A DNA stretch of 64,000 nucleotides from an uncultured Lachnospiraceae bacterium (GTDB lineage Bacteria > Bacillota > Clostridia > Lachnospirales > Lachnospiraceae): contig CAJTTT010000010.1 of the NCBI GenBank assembly GCA_910579285.1, positions 25,670-89,669 of the forward strand, written 5' to 3'. This document shows, piece by piece, positions 54,110 through 63,347 of the stretch. Numbering within the stretch: position 1 is the stretch's first letter; each line of letters opens with the position of its first letter. A model generated the notes under the pieces. It was not told the DNA's origin and did no database searches. It was given only the letters and a program-made list of their open reading frames with translations. A program made the translations under genes and the position numbers.

Positions 54110-55425
54110 TGCTTATTCTTACGATGTCTCTCAGCGGAAGTGTGATATTTCTTGCCATTGTGCTGTGCGCAGTTTTTGGGAAACGGGTGATTTCTCCCGG
54201 ATGGGTGTACGGTATGCTCAGGCTTGATCTGCTTTTCTTCTGCCTGCCGCTTCCAGAGTATAACAGCGGGTATAAATATGGACTGTTCCGTATATTGGGC
54301 ATTCGGCGGCAGTGGGACATGAAAGATATTGTGACGGCGAATTTCATTGGGATAGAAGAAAGCGGTAGAATCCATATAAGCTTTCAGACGTACATAGTTG
54401 TGATCTGGGCTGTCTGGGTGTGCGGCCTGCTGCTGGCAGCAGTCAGAAATCTGCAAAAGTATCGAGAGGTGAAGCTGTTAAAAGAAAATCCGCGGGTAAG
54501 CCAGTCAGATTATCTGGCGGTATTTGACAGAGTGAAAAAGGAAGTGGGAGTCTCCAGAGGCGTGACTTTACTGCTTGCCAGTGATGCGGAAACGGTATGT
54601 ACCATAGGCGTATTCCGAAAATATGTCATTGTGCCCGAGAGCGGGCTGACGGAAGAAGAGATTTATTTCAGTCTGAAGCATGAACTGATCCATGTAAAGA
54701 GAGCAGATGTGGCGTGGCGGTATCTTGGGATGTTCGCTGTTCTTCTGCATTGGTTTAACCCGCTGGCATATCTTTATTTTTATGCAATGTCTCTCTATTG
54801 CGAACAGAGTTGTGATGCCATTCTGGTGCGAAACATTGACAGAGCGGCTCGAAAGAGATATGGAGAACTGATCATCAAAATGTCACAGGACGGTGGTTTG
54901 GGAAAATGGAAATATCAGGCATATTTAAATGGAGGAAAAACAATGATAAAACGGAGGTTGATTAACATGTTGGAGTGTGGAAAAAAGAGAAGGTTTGAGA
55001 GAGTGGTGTCCCTGGCGCTGGGAGCTATGATTTTGTTCGGAGGTTCGCTGACGGTCTGCGCTTATGAGGCGCCGCAGGTGGTGAGAGATGTGGATGCCGC
55101 CATGTTTGATCAGACGCATGATGAGCAGGCTGCATTGGAAGTTTCAGTGGCAGAATTATGCTATTCAGAAGAAACGGTATTGGAGTTCACGGAATTTGTG
55201 GCAGAGGACGGTACGTCTTACAATTTGACAGAGATGCAGAACAGTAATGTGGAAAGAGCAGGATGCATTCACTCTTATGTGGATGGACACATAAAAATTC
55301 ATCATAAATATTCGGATGGTAGCTGCAAGACAGATTATTATTTTGCGGATGTGTGCGAGAAGTGCGGCTATGCATGGAACAAAGGGTATGCGCATACCGA
55401 AACATCGACCAAATGCACACATTAA
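54109..55425 (+). CDS. BlaR1-like M56 membrane metallopeptidase (second copy)
   Basis: 438 residues. Helices near residues 3-22, 33-50 and 87-106 precede the zinc protease domain with HELIHVKRADV (His191, Glu192, His195) and YCEQSCDAILV. After another helix (ALGAMILFGGSLTVCA, near 310) is a short outside domain of about 110 residues, ending in a Cys/His-rich segment (VCEKCGYAWNKGYAHTET) that may bind zinc. It has no penicillin-binding domain. Coupled to the upstream repressor by TAATG. Target genes unknown; the secreted and helical protein genes downstream are candidates. Confidence 0.9.
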   Translation: MLILTMSLSGSVIFLAIVLCAVFGKRVISPGWVYGMLRLDLLFFCLPLPEYNSGYKYGLFRILGIRRQWDMKDIVTANFIGIEESGRIHISFQTYIVVIWAVWVCGLLLAAVRNLQKYREVKLLKENPRVSQSDYLAVFDRVKKEVGVSRGVTLLLASDAETVCTIGVFRKYVIVPESGLTEEEIYFSLKHELIHVKRADVAWRYLGMFAVLLHWFNPLAYLYFYAMSLYCEQSCDAILVRNIDRAARKRYGELIIKMSQDGGLGKWKYQAYLNGGKTMIKRRLINMLECGKKRRFERVVSLALGAMILFGGSLTVCAYEAPQVVRDVDAAMFDQTHDEQAALEVSVAELCYSEETVLEFTEFVAEDGTSYNLTEMQNSNVERAGCIHSYVDGHIKIHHKYSDGSCKTDYYFADVCEKCGYAWNKGYAHTETSTKCTH

Positions 55426-55434
55426 CTATAGTAA

Positions 55435-55626
55435 GGTATCACAGTACATTTTACCATACTTGCCAATGCGGACAAATGGCAGAAGATGGTGGACAGCAAT
55501 GAGAGTGAAGAGCTGAAAAAGATCATCTGTGTGGATGGGAAGATACAACTTTTATTCAAAAGAGGAGACCGTGATGCAGATAAATGGTATGAATATTTTT
55601 ATGGGAGCATATGCGGAGCGTATTAA
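55435..55626 (+). pseudogene. Possible relic of an unidentified gene
   Basis: A 63-codon open stretch begins just after the M56 gene and reads protein-like: FTILANADKWQKMVDSNE, then LKKIICVDGKIQLLFKRGD. It has no good start, and its end overlaps the start of the next gene in another frame. The sense of a gene fragment is by composition only. Confidence 0.35.
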
Positions 55627-56593
55627 AAACGGGCTGGATCAGAGAACTATATCCATCAGTAAAGAGAAAACAGAGGAAGCTGCGGCATATGTTGAAAAGG
55701 CTCTTCATTCATCGGTTTTTCAGAATCAGGGAGTAAAAGTGTCGATTTCTAAAGAGGGTATGGACTTCCTTTGCAGTGAAGAAGGGTTTCAGAAGATGAA
55801 GCAGGATGGGGCAGACCTCTTTATTAAGAATGAGATTCAGAAAAAAGAAAATGCCAAGGGTAAGAATCCTGATGATCCTTTCTGGGAAAATACCATAAAC
55901 CAGTGGCTGGTATTCAGTGAAATGCTGTACAATAATGGTTTTTATACAGGGATGACTGATGAGGAGGTGGATCAGTTTGAAGATACTCTGGCACATATCA
56001 CTTATGGGATGGATTGTTTGAGCCGAAGCCAAAATCAATATACAATGCAGATGGAATTTCGTCCAGTCAAAGAAAAATATAAGTTTTTCCAGTCAGAAAG
56101 CGAAGCGATAGCAGGACTGGAATCGTCTGTAGCAGCGCTTCGATACTTGTCGGACAGATTGCTGCCGGAAGAACACCGGGAAGGTTTTAACCAGTTAATT
56201 GATAAGTATTATCAGCATAATAATGAGGTGCTTTCTGAATACGATAATCCTATGGAAGCCATTGGAAGGACGATTGCGGGAATGCATTCTGATAAGAGTT
56301 TCTTTTCTCATCGTACGAGTGAGTATAAATATACTTTAAGGCTTGGTATGATAGAGAAATCAGAACAGGAAAAGAAAGCGTACCGACAAGGTTTGCAGAT
56401 ATTGTTTGAGAAAATGAAAGAAAATGGAAACGATACATCCATATGGGAACAAATTAAGGAGTACATTCTGGACTATTCGACTGACAATAGTAATGATGGC
56501 GGGTTTCGCAATTATGTTTATAATGAGGCAGAGTATTTATTTAGTCATATGAAAAACTGCTGGAGCAGATTGTTTGCGCTGGGGATGGATTGA
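55574..56593 (+). CDS. Protein of unknown function
   Basis: 339 residues, soluble, mostly helical and charged, no signal peptide. The N-terminus (MQINGMNIFMGAYAER) is of the kind seen in flagellum-associated and uncharacterised Lachnospiraceae proteins. Charged helices include EEAAAYVEKALHSSVF and EKKAYRQGLQILFEKMKENG. Start is ATG at 55574 with GAGGAG upstream. It follows the second BlaI/M56 pair and is closed by a palindromic terminator. I recognise no family and no catalytic motif. Confidence 0.7.
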   Translation: MQINGMNIFMGAYAERIKNGLDQRTISISKEKTEEAAAYVEKALHSSVFQNQGVKVSISKEGMDFLCSEEGFQKMKQDGADLFIKNEIQKKENAKGKNPDDPFWENTINQWLVFSEMLYNNGFYTGMTDEEVDQFEDTLAHITYGMDCLSRSQNQYTMQMEFRPVKEKYKFFQSESEAIAGLESSVAALRYLSDRLLPEEHREGFNQLIDKYYQHNNEVLSEYDNPMEAIGRTIAGMHSDKSFFSHRTSEYKYTLRLGMIEKSEQEKKAYRQGLQILFEKMKENGNDTSIWEQIKEYILDYSTDNSNDGGFRNYVYNEAEYLFSHMKNCWSRLFALGMD

Positions 56594-56623
56594 CTTGGCG
56601 TGGGCGTGCATAAGTAGTATATC

Positions 56624-56661
56624 ATCACCAGAACTACAATATTGTAGTTCTGGTGATTTTG
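56624..56661 (+). terminator. Perfect long palindrome, terminator
   Basis: A 34-base perfect palindrome (17-base arms 56624-56640 and 56641-56657) followed by TTTT. Also a potential cruciform. It separates the two unknown genes. Confidence 0.75.
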
Positions 56662-56705
56662 GCAGTTTGTAAATGACAAAGTTTTAAGAGGGGAAGGAGA
56701 AAACA

Positions 56706-57593
56706 ATAAAAAGAATTACAGGAACGATTGCTCTCATGCTGGTGGTATGTACGATGTTTTCGAATGTAGCGTTTGCGGTGGAAAAGGGAGGGGAAACAGC
56801 ACAGGATGATTTTTCAACACATGCGGCAGCGCCTCCGCTCACAGAATTATATGTCTACGAAGTTGCTTCAGAAGATCAGCCCGGTGGAGAAATTATACAG
56901 CATTCGTCTTCGTTTTACCCGACGGCAACTGTGCTTGATCATGGCGGTTCCTGGCTTCGTGTTACGACATTTGAACTGGGGTATGCAAAATCGCGGGTGG
57001 CAACTTTTAAAAATATGACCATGAAACGTGAAAGGATTCAAAGTGTAGATTTGGATGGGGACAGAATTATGCAAATTAGTAATAATTATAATGCGTCATA
57101 TATTGGCTCTGTGAATAAAGGAAAAAAACTGGCAGGTAATAATGAAAAATCCTTTTCTGATGTGGCAGCTGTGAAGGCGGCAGAAGCAGACAGAAATAAT
57201 GAGATACATAAAAAGACTTCGGCTGTTTTGGATTCGATCGGTTCTCAGGCGCCGGATGAGGTAAAACAGGCGTGGATGGAAGCTGAAAAAGAGACGGGCG
57301 CTTTTTTTACAGTAGGTGGTCTTTATATAACGGCTGACGGCAAGCATGCTCACATAACACAAATGGGTGTAGAGCGGTTAATCAGATGGTACTGGGGTCA
57401 ATTTAATCAGGATGATCTTTTGGGCAATTCAGTGGAAAGTGCAATCAATGCGGTAAATAAATGGATATATGATGTGGATCATCCACTTGCCGGATCGCCT
57501 GCAAGAAGCTGGGAAGAGCAGCAGTTAGTTATGAAAGAAAGGGAGTTTTATGAAGTCTTTCTTGATAAGCTGATGCAACTGAGAAATAGGTAA
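56706..57593 (+). CDS. Secreted protein of unknown function with apparent ATA start
   Basis: About 295 residues. A good signal peptide is encoded only if translation begins at ATA 56706 (KRITGTIALMLVVCTMFSNVAFA, cleavage after AFA). AAGGAGA lies five bases before that ATA. The first ATG (56736) would lose the basic start of the signal; the frame closes upstream at 56685. The mature part has a beta-rich first half (a possible SH3-like segment with TVLDHGGSWLRVTTF) and a helical end (RSWEEQQLVMKEREFYEVFL). Family not recognised. Either a rare start codon, or ATG mutated to ATA. Confidence 0.65.
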   Translation: MKRITGTIALMLVVCTMFSNVAFAVEKGGETAQDDFSTHAAAPPLTELYVYEVASEDQPGGEIIQHSSSFYPTATVLDHGGSWLRVTTFELGYAKSRVATFKNMTMKRERIQSVDLDGDRIMQISNNYNASYIGSVNKGKKLAGNNEKSFSDVAAVKAAEADRNNEIHKKTSAVLDSIGSQAPDEVKQAWMEAEKETGAFFTVGGLYITADGKHAHITQMGVERLIRWYWGQFNQDDLLGNSVESAINAVNKWIYDVDHPLAGSPARSWEEQQLVMKEREFYEVFLDKLMQLRNR

Positions 57594-57637
57594 AGCCGGA
57601 AGTTTGTTGGGACATGAATGGGAAGGCAGATAAGATG

Positions 57638-57668
57638 AACCAGTGAGACTTTTTGTTTCACTGGTTTT
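57638..57668 (+). terminator. Rho-independent terminator
   Basis: Nine-base stem AACCAGTGA (57638-57646) with TCACTGGTT (57658-57666), 11-base loop, T-run. Confidence 0.75.
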
Positions 57669-57682
57669 ATAAATTATTTCAT

Positions 57683-57709
57683 TATGATTGTATCCAAAAT
57701 GTCCGATAA
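57683..57709 (+). promoter_or_regulatory. Weak sigma-28-like promoter
   Basis: TCCGATAA (57702-57709) is one base from the flagellar -10 consensus GCCGATAA; 15 bases upstream is TATG (consensus TAAA). It precedes a small gene next to the flagellar cluster. Confidence 0.35.
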
Positions 57710-57760
57710 CAATGATACAGCCATCTACACATAAAGGGGGGATTTCTATGTGGTACGGAG

Positions 57761-58018
57761 ATGGAGTTTTGCGATAAACTGAGCGCGGCAAAGGACTGGC
57801 GGTCGAGTCTCAAAATGCTTGCAGACGGCGAAAACTCGGTGGATGATTCCATAGCTGCGATGCAGGATACTTTGAACGCGCTTGCTTCCGGGAACAGCAA
57901 AAATCAAGGAGTGCTGCAATATGTCAGCCGGTGGAACAAATTTACAATCGAAAATGCGAGACAGTATTGGAACTTGCTGGATGCGCATAACTTAAAGCCG
58001 GTATATGGTGACAAATGA
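57761..58018 (+). CDS. Small helical protein, possibly frameshifted at its start
   Basis: 85 residues, helical and charged (EFCDKLSAAKDWRSSLKML, then QYVSRWNKFTIENARQYWNLL). The ATG at 57761 has no spaced ribosome site. A strong site (GGGGGG) serves an ATG at 57748, which opens a nine-codon frame that ends at once in the other frame. So either a one-base shift broke the original start, or this is a mini-ORF leader. No known family. It lies between the unknown secreted protein and the flagellar cluster. Confidence 0.55.
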   Translation: MEFCDKLSAAKDWRSSLKMLADGENSVDDSIAAMQDTLNALASGNSKNQGVLQYVSRWNKFTIENARQYWNLLDAHNLKPVYGDK

Positions 58019-58063
58019 ATTGCTGAAAAAGGTTAAGAAACGGCAGAACTATGCCGAAATAAA

Positions 58064-58090
58064 GGGTGAATGAGAAATCATTCGCCCTTT
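58064..58090 (+). terminator. Rho-independent terminator with GAAA tetraloop
   Basis: Ten-base stem GGGTGAATGA (58064-58073) with TCATTCGCCC (58078-58087, one wobble), loop GAAA, TTT. Confidence 0.75.
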
Positions 58091-58117
58091 GTTGTATTAT
58101 ATTTAAAAAAATACACT
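58089..58117 (+). promoter_or_regulatory. Candidate promoter of the flagellar filament cluster
   Basis: TTGTTG (58089-58094) and TACACT (58112-58117), 17 bases apart, in an AT-rich spacer just before the 1038-residue protein gene. Confidence 0.4.
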
Positions 58118-58139
58118 ACATTTTGTATGAGGAAGACTT

Positions 58140-61100
58140 ATGAAGATTACGTTTGACCACAGTAACGCAAACCAAAATGTAGACAGGGCGGCAACTTCAT
58201 ATCGGGACACCCGGACGACCAGGACAGAGCGTGCGGGTGATTACGCATTAGACATTTCTGGCACAGTTATGGATAACAACGCTTACGGAGGTCACGGAAA
58301 GACCGCAGAAGAGGTTATGCAGGATGCGGAGGCTATTGACGTGGCCACGCAGACAGACTTTATGACAGTGATGTCTAATACTATGTCCGGGAAAGATTTT
58401 TCCCGTTTACAGCAGGAAGGTTATCATCCCGGTAATATGGAGATTGAGGAAGTTGTCACCATTGTCGACACGATTAAGGCAGCGCTTGTAAAAGGCGGCA
58501 CGCAGGTTACGGGTTACACCGATGATCTGGATGCGGACACTCTGAAACAGATTACAGGGAGCCAGGCTTTTGCGCAGGAGCTTGCCGCGCAGTTTCAGGC
58601 GCACGACATTCCGCTTACAGAGGAGAATGTGCGGGCGGTGAAGGATGCGTTTGAGAGAGCCATGCAGACGGCACAGATTGGTGAAGGCACCGTGAAATAT
58701 ATGGTGGAGAACCGAATGGATCCTACCATTGACAATTTTTATCTGGCCGGCCACAGCGCCGCTTCGGACAGCCAAAGGCAGGCGCATGGTTATTATGCCG
58801 CGGACGGTACAGGTTATTACGCGAAGAAGGCGGAAGAGTATCATTGGGAGCAGCTCCGTCCGCAGATAGAGCGTGTGCTGGAGGAAGCCGGACTCGAAAT
58901 CAACGATAAAAATGTGGAGAGCGCACAGTGGCTGATCGGCGTGGGTGTACCGCTGACGGCAGAGACGATGCAGAGACTCCATGATATCGAGCAGGCCGGA
59001 CAGCCCTGGGACAGAGAGCGGATTCTGGCAGCGGCGGCAGCGGCGGTTTCAGATGGAAAAAAGGCAGGAGAGGCTAATCTGGCTGATGGCAGAAGCAGCC
59101 TGGAACAGGCGGCCGATTATGCAGAGAGTTACGGACGGATCAGCGATGAAGCGGTTGATCTGGCCGTGGCTGAGAATAAAGAATTAAACCTGCGGAATCT
59201 GACGGAGGCACAGGAAAGGATAGATGCCGGCGGCATGACCGACAATGTACCGGCGGCAGTCACCCAGAGGCGTCAGCTTGAGGAGATCAGGCTGATGATG
59301 ACCATTGAGGCAAACCGGCAGTTGATGGCACGGGGATATTCCATAGATACGACAGAGCTGGAGGCTTTGGTGGAAGCTTTGAAGAAGCTGGAGCAGGAGT
59401 TGAACCAGAAGCTTTTTGGAGAAGCCGATGCGGCGGCGGCAGCTGGGAAAGCGTCACTTTACGAGGAAACGCAGGCAAAGATTGCGGAGATTCCGAGTCT
59501 GCCGGCGGCAGTGCTTGTGCAGTATATTGACGGCACGGAAGCTTTTACGCTCGACAGCGTACATAAGAACGGTACCATACTTAAGAATGCCTATGAGATG
59601 GCGAGGGAGTCCTACGAAACACTGATGACAGCGCCCAGGGCGGATATGGGAGATTCCATTCGCAAGGCATTTCGCAACGTGGATGATATTCTGAAGGATA
59701 TGGGCCTCGAAACGAACGAGGAGAACCGAAAAGCGGTGCGGATTCTGGGCTACAACAGTATGGATATCACCGCTGAAAATATGGACGCGGTGAAGAAGTA
59801 CGACATGGAGCTGCAGTATACCATCCGCAGAATGACCCCGGCAGTATCTTTGCAGGCTATCCGGGACGGCAAAAATCCGCTTTCCATGTCCATTGCAGAG
59901 TTAAACCAGTATTTGGATGAGAGCGGCGCGGATGAGCCGGCAAAAGAAGAGAAATTCAGTAAATATTTATATAAGTTAGAGAAGAACCATGCAGTCAGCG
60001 AGCAGGAGCGGGACGCTTACATCGGGATTTACCGCATGTTCCGGCAGCTGGAAAAGTCGGATGATGCGGCGGTGGGCAGTCTCTTAAAGGAAGGCGCGCA
60101 GATTACTTTCAGTAACCTCTTGACGGCAATGCGCAGCACCAAAAGACAGGGAATGGATTACAAGGTAGATGATGGATTTGACGGTGTGGACGCCGTGGCA
60201 AAGAACAGATCCATCACGGATCAGATATTGAGCGGCTTTCCTGAGCTTGGGCAGGAAAGCACACAGCCGGGAAACCAGGAGAGCGGGCAGAATCAGCAGT
60301 CCCCGGAACAAGCGGAGAGCTACTATCATATGCTTGCGGGACAGATTGCGGATGATCTCGAGCCGGAAATGCTTGTGGAGACGAATCCGGCAGCGGACAC
60401 GACTATGGAAGAGTTTGCGGATGCGCTGCGGCAGCAGACGGCGGATGCATCTCTGGAGCAGTCCTACATGCAGGAGCAGATACAGTCCTACCGTGGCCTG
60501 GAAAACATAGAGGAGGCTGTGGTGCGGGAGCTTGTGGTATACAGGCAGCCTGTGACGGCAAACAATCTGGAAGCGGCGGATGCGCTTCGGAAAAAGCCGG
60601 GCGCTCTGCCCAGGAAGCTGCGTGAGCTGGAAGAAAAGGCAGGCGTCTCTGACGGCAGGGAGAAAGTGCAGAAGCTGATAGATAACTTGACGGACAGAGA
60701 GAGCGCGCAGGAAGCTTACGAGGAAATGCAGGAAACTTTCCAGTCCCTTGTGGATGAGGCGATGGATGCGCCGGACGATTATCTTGATCTCCGTGCCCTG
60801 CAGAGCTGTCAGAAGCAGCTTGCGCTGGCGGGAAGCCTTTCACGGGAAGAGAATTACCAGATTCCTGTAGAGATTAACGGAGAGCTGACGGCGATCAACT
60901 TAAAGGTTCTGCATGGCGATGAGGCCGGCAGAGTTAATGTGGCGGTGCATACGGAAGAATTTGGTCAGATTACGGCCAGATTTGCCCTCAGGGAACAGAC
61001 AGTATCCGGGTATATTGCCTGTGACAGCAGAGAGGGAACGGAATGGCTGCAGGGCAGACAGGAGAGTATCAAAAATGCCCTGGAGACTCCCGGCGAAGGC

Positions 61101-61256
61101 GGACAGAGCAAAAATGCCGAACATGTAGTAATCCTGTATAGCAGGGAAGTGAGCGGCGGAACGTATACACAGGATGACATAAAGGGCGATGCGGGACAGC
61201 AGACGGCAGACCTGTATCAGATGGCAAAAGCATTTATCACGGCCCTGACGGCATGA
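58140..61256 (+). CDS. Large flagellar-cluster protein (DUF6240-like) with FliK-like C-terminal region
   Basis: 1038 residues, soluble, no signal peptide. Most of it is helical and Ala/Glu/Gln-rich, with repeated segments of about 100 residues each carrying a pattern like IPLTEENVRAVKDAFERA, GLEINDKNVESAQWLI, GLETNEENRKAVRILGYNSM and VTANNLEAADALR (four or more times). A Gln/Ser/Gly linker near 700 follows. The last 140 residues (LTAINLKVLHGDEAGRVNVA, then FGQITARFALREQTVSGYI) resemble the C-terminal domain of hook-length protein FliK. It directly precedes flagellin, 16 bases away. The DUF6240 name is from memory. A role in filament or hook assembly is inferred. Confidence 0.75.
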   Translation: MKITFDHSNANQNVDRAATSYRDTRTTRTERAGDYALDISGTVMDNNAYGGHGKTAEEVMQDAEAIDVATQTDFMTVMSNTMSGKDFSRLQQEGYHPGNMEIEEVVTIVDTIKAALVKGGTQVTGYTDDLDADTLKQITGSQAFAQELAAQFQAHDIPLTEENVRAVKDAFERAMQTAQIGEGTVKYMVENRMDPTIDNFYLAGHSAASDSQRQAHGYYAADGTGYYAKKAEEYHWEQLRPQIERVLEEAGLEINDKNVESAQWLIGVGVPLTAETMQRLHDIEQAGQPWDRERILAAAAAAVSDGKKAGEANLADGRSSLEQAADYAESYGRISDEAVDLAVAENKELNLRNLTEAQERIDAGGMTDNVPAAVTQRRQLEEIRLMMTIEANRQLMARGYSIDTTELEALVEALKKLEQELNQKLFGEADAAAAAGKASLYEETQAKIAEIPSLPAAVLVQYIDGTEAFTLDSVHKNGTILKNAYEMARESYETLMTAPRADMGDSIRKAFRNVDDILKDMGLETNEENRKAVRILGYNSMDITAENMDAVKKYDMELQYTIRRMTPAVSLQAIRDGKNPLSMSIAELNQYLDESGADEPAKEEKFSKYLYKLEKNHAVSEQERDAYIGIYRMFRQLEKSDDAAVGSLLKEGAQITFSNLLTAMRSTKRQGMDYKVDDGFDGVDAVAKNRSITDQILSGFPELGQESTQPGNQESGQNQQSPEQAESYYHMLAGQIADDLEPEMLVETNPAADTTMEEFADALRQQTADASLEQSYMQEQIQSYRGLENIEEAVVRELVVYRQPVTANNLEAADALRKKPGALPRKLRELEEKAGVSDGREKVQKLIDNLTDRESAQEAYEEMQETFQSLVDEAMDAPDDYLDLRALQSCQKQLALAGSLSREENYQIPVEINGELTAINLKVLHGDEAGRVNVAVHTEEFGQITARFALREQTVSGYIACDSREGTEWLQGRQESIKNALETPGEGGQSKNAEHVVILYSREVSGGTYTQDDIKGDAGQQTADLYQMAKAFITALTA

Positions 61257-61272
61257 GAAGGAGAAAACAACA

Positions 61273-61925
61273 ATGAAGATCAGTTATAATGCGGCGGCAA
61301 TGCGCGCAAGTAATGCGTTAAATGCATCGGACAGCAAGGTGTCCAAGTCTTTGGGACGTCTCTCTTCCGGCTTGAAGGTAACGACATCGAAGGATAATCC
61401 TTCGGGCTATGCCATCGGCAGAAGAATGAATGCGCAGATCACGGGTATCAATACGGCGACACAGAGTTCGAACAACGGTATTTCGGTAATTGAGACGGCC
61501 GATGGAGCGTTGACGGAAGTGCACGAGATGCTGCAGAGAATGAATGAGCTGGCAGTCAAGGGTGAGACCGGGACACTTACAACCGGCGACCGTATGACGC
61601 TTGAAGCGGAGTTAAAGCAGCTCAAGCAGGAGATAACCAGAATCTCCACAGATACGCAGTTTAATGGGCAGACGCTTTTAGACGGCACCTTTGATTTGCG
61701 TGGCTATACCAATAACAATAAGGTGAAAGTGGACTACTATTCGGACGAGGTGCTCCCGAAAAAGTATTCGATTACCGAGTTGAACATTGTTTATGGCGTC
61801 GATGGAAAGATTGATAAGGATGCTACCACGCTCACTCTGGGCCCCGAATTTCCGGCTGGAGTGGAGATATCCGAGACAACAAAGGATAAAATTACGTTAA
61901 AGGGCCCCGCGGATTTTGAGATGAC
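61273..61925 (+). repeat. Long direct repeat shared with second flagellin gene
   Basis: This 653-base part of the first flagellin gene is about 98% identical, by eye, to 63348-64000. The second copy continues past the window edge. It is a substrate for homologous recombination or gene conversion. Confidence 0.9.
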
Positions 61926-62754
61926 CATTGCGATTGATGTTGAGCCTGAACCGATTTTGGATGCGGACGGTAATGTCACGGGGTATGAATCCGTGAGTCC
62001 TTTACATGTTGATCAGACTGTGATAAGCACTACTACGCTTCCTTCAGTTACAGTTAGTGTAGATGTAAATGGTGACTGGGATTTGCCGGCTATAAAAGCA
62101 TCTGTTGAGCAGGCTATTCAACAGGCGTTCGTAGATGGAACAGCGGGTGATATGCCGGCTGATACAGTGGTTACTAATATGCGAGTAGGGACTGAGGGCG
62201 GTTTGACGATTGATCTTGGAAGTAATGCTGACCCTAATTTTCGGGTTTCATTTGGTTATGGAAAAGACTATATGGGAACTGCGGGATCGGTGACAAAAGA
62301 TGTAGATTTCGATAAGGTTGAATTCTCTACTGAACCGCTGATCATCGACGCCACCGGCATCGGTGCAATGGACACCCAGACTGGCGCGAACGAGGGACAG
62401 CAGCTTGCCATCCGTATTCCCACGATCTCTTTGGACAGGATGGGGCTGGAGGACACCAAGATGACCACAGTGGAGGAGTGCGCGGAGGCCAATAAGGCAA
62501 TCAGAGGCGCGATCCTTTATGTGTCGGATGCGAGAAGCCGTCTCGGTGCGTATCAGAACCGTTTGGAGCACACGGTCAATAACCTGGCAGTTTCCAATGA
62601 GAATATGACGGCCTCCTATTCCCGTATCATGGATGTAGATATGGCGGAGGAGATGACGGCGTACACCACGGAGCAGGTAATATCCCAGGCGGCGGTTTCC
62701 ATGTTGGCGCAGGCGAACGAGAGACCTTCCCAGGTGCTGCAGCTGTTACAGTAG
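61273..62754 (+). CDS. Flagellin (first copy)
   Basis: 493 residues. N-terminal D0/D1 domain (1-150): ISYNAAAMRASNALNASDSK, SSGLKVTTSKDNPSGYAIGR, LQRMNELAVKGETG, similar to the region recognised by TLR5 in other flagellins. C-terminal D1/D0: DARSRLGAYQNRLEHTVNNL and AAVSMLAQANERPSQVLQLL. Between about 150 and 390 is a large variable D2/D3-like insertion rich in beta strands with some lower GC. It is exported by the flagellar type III route and forms the filament. Ribosome site GGAGAA. The next genes are fliS and a second flagellin. Confidence 0.96.
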   Translation: MKISYNAAAMRASNALNASDSKVSKSLGRLSSGLKVTTSKDNPSGYAIGRRMNAQITGINTATQSSNNGISVIETADGALTEVHEMLQRMNELAVKGETGTLTTGDRMTLEAELKQLKQEITRISTDTQFNGQTLLDGTFDLRGYTNNNKVKVDYYSDEVLPKKYSITELNIVYGVDGKIDKDATTLTLGPEFPAGVEISETTKDKITLKGPADFEMTIAIDVEPEPILDADGNVTGYESVSPLHVDQTVISTTTLPSVTVSVDVNGDWDLPAIKASVEQAIQQAFVDGTAGDMPADTVVTNMRVGTEGGLTIDLGSNADPNFRVSFGYGKDYMGTAGSVTKDVDFDKVEFSTEPLIIDATGIGAMDTQTGANEGQQLAIRIPTISLDRMGLEDTKMTTVEECAEANKAIRGAILYVSDARSRLGAYQNRLEHTVNNLAVSNENMTASYSRIMDVDMAEEMTAYTTEQVISQAAVSMLAQANERPSQVLQLLQ

Positions 62755-62841
62755 AAAAGATCTGCGGGAGAATATAAAAGCATATTCGTTCCGTGTGCCA
62801 AAGGATGTTAAGCGAAAAAACAGGAAAGGCAGATTCGCGAT

Positions 62842-63318
62842 ATGACGAAGGAATTAAAACAGGAATATACCCTGCGGATTACGCAGGCGAATAAGACGCA
62901 GCTCATCACCATCCTGTATGAGATGGCGCTGCTCTATGTAGATGAGGCGGAAGAGGCGCTGGCTGCGGGGGACAGGACAGAGCTTAAAAATGCAGTCCGC
63001 AGGATTCAGGGCTGTATGTGTGAGCTTATGGATTCCCTGCACATGGAATATGAGGTGGCGCATAATCTGCTGCAGCTTTACCTCTACATCAACAGGGAGG
63101 TTGCAAAGGCAGCCCTGCACAACGATGCGGAAAGTCTGGAGCATGTCCGCCCGGTGCTGAATCAGCTTCTGGAAGCTTACAGGCAGATCGAAGGACAGGA
63201 CGTGTCTGGCCCTGTTATGGGCAATACACAGACCGTGTATGCAGGGCTTACTTATGGAAGAAATGAGCTGATGGAAAGCTCTGCGGATCCTGCCGCAAAC
63301 AGAGGGTTCTGCGTATAA
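62842..63318 (+). CDS. fliS: Flagellar protein FliS-like chaperone
   Basis: 158 residues, helical. FliS binds the flagellin C-terminus in the cytosol and stops early polymerisation. Seen: YTLRITQANKTQLITILYEMALLYVDEAEEAL and AVRRIQGCMCELMDSLHMEY in pieces, and EVAHNLLQLYLYINREVAKAALHND, all FliS-type helices. A tail of about 30 residues (NTQTVYAGLTYGRNELM) extends past the usual about 130. It lies between two flagellin genes. Start ATG with AGGAAAGG upstream. Confidence 0.85.
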   Translation: MTKELKQEYTLRITQANKTQLITILYEMALLYVDEAEEALAAGDRTELKNAVRRIQGCMCELMDSLHMEYEVAHNLLQLYLYINREVAKAALHNDAESLEHVRPVLNQLLEAYRQIEGQDVSGPVMGNTQTVYAGLTYGRNELMESSADPAANRGFCV

Positions 63319-63347
63319 GTTAAAGATGGTTCGGAATGGAGGAAACA

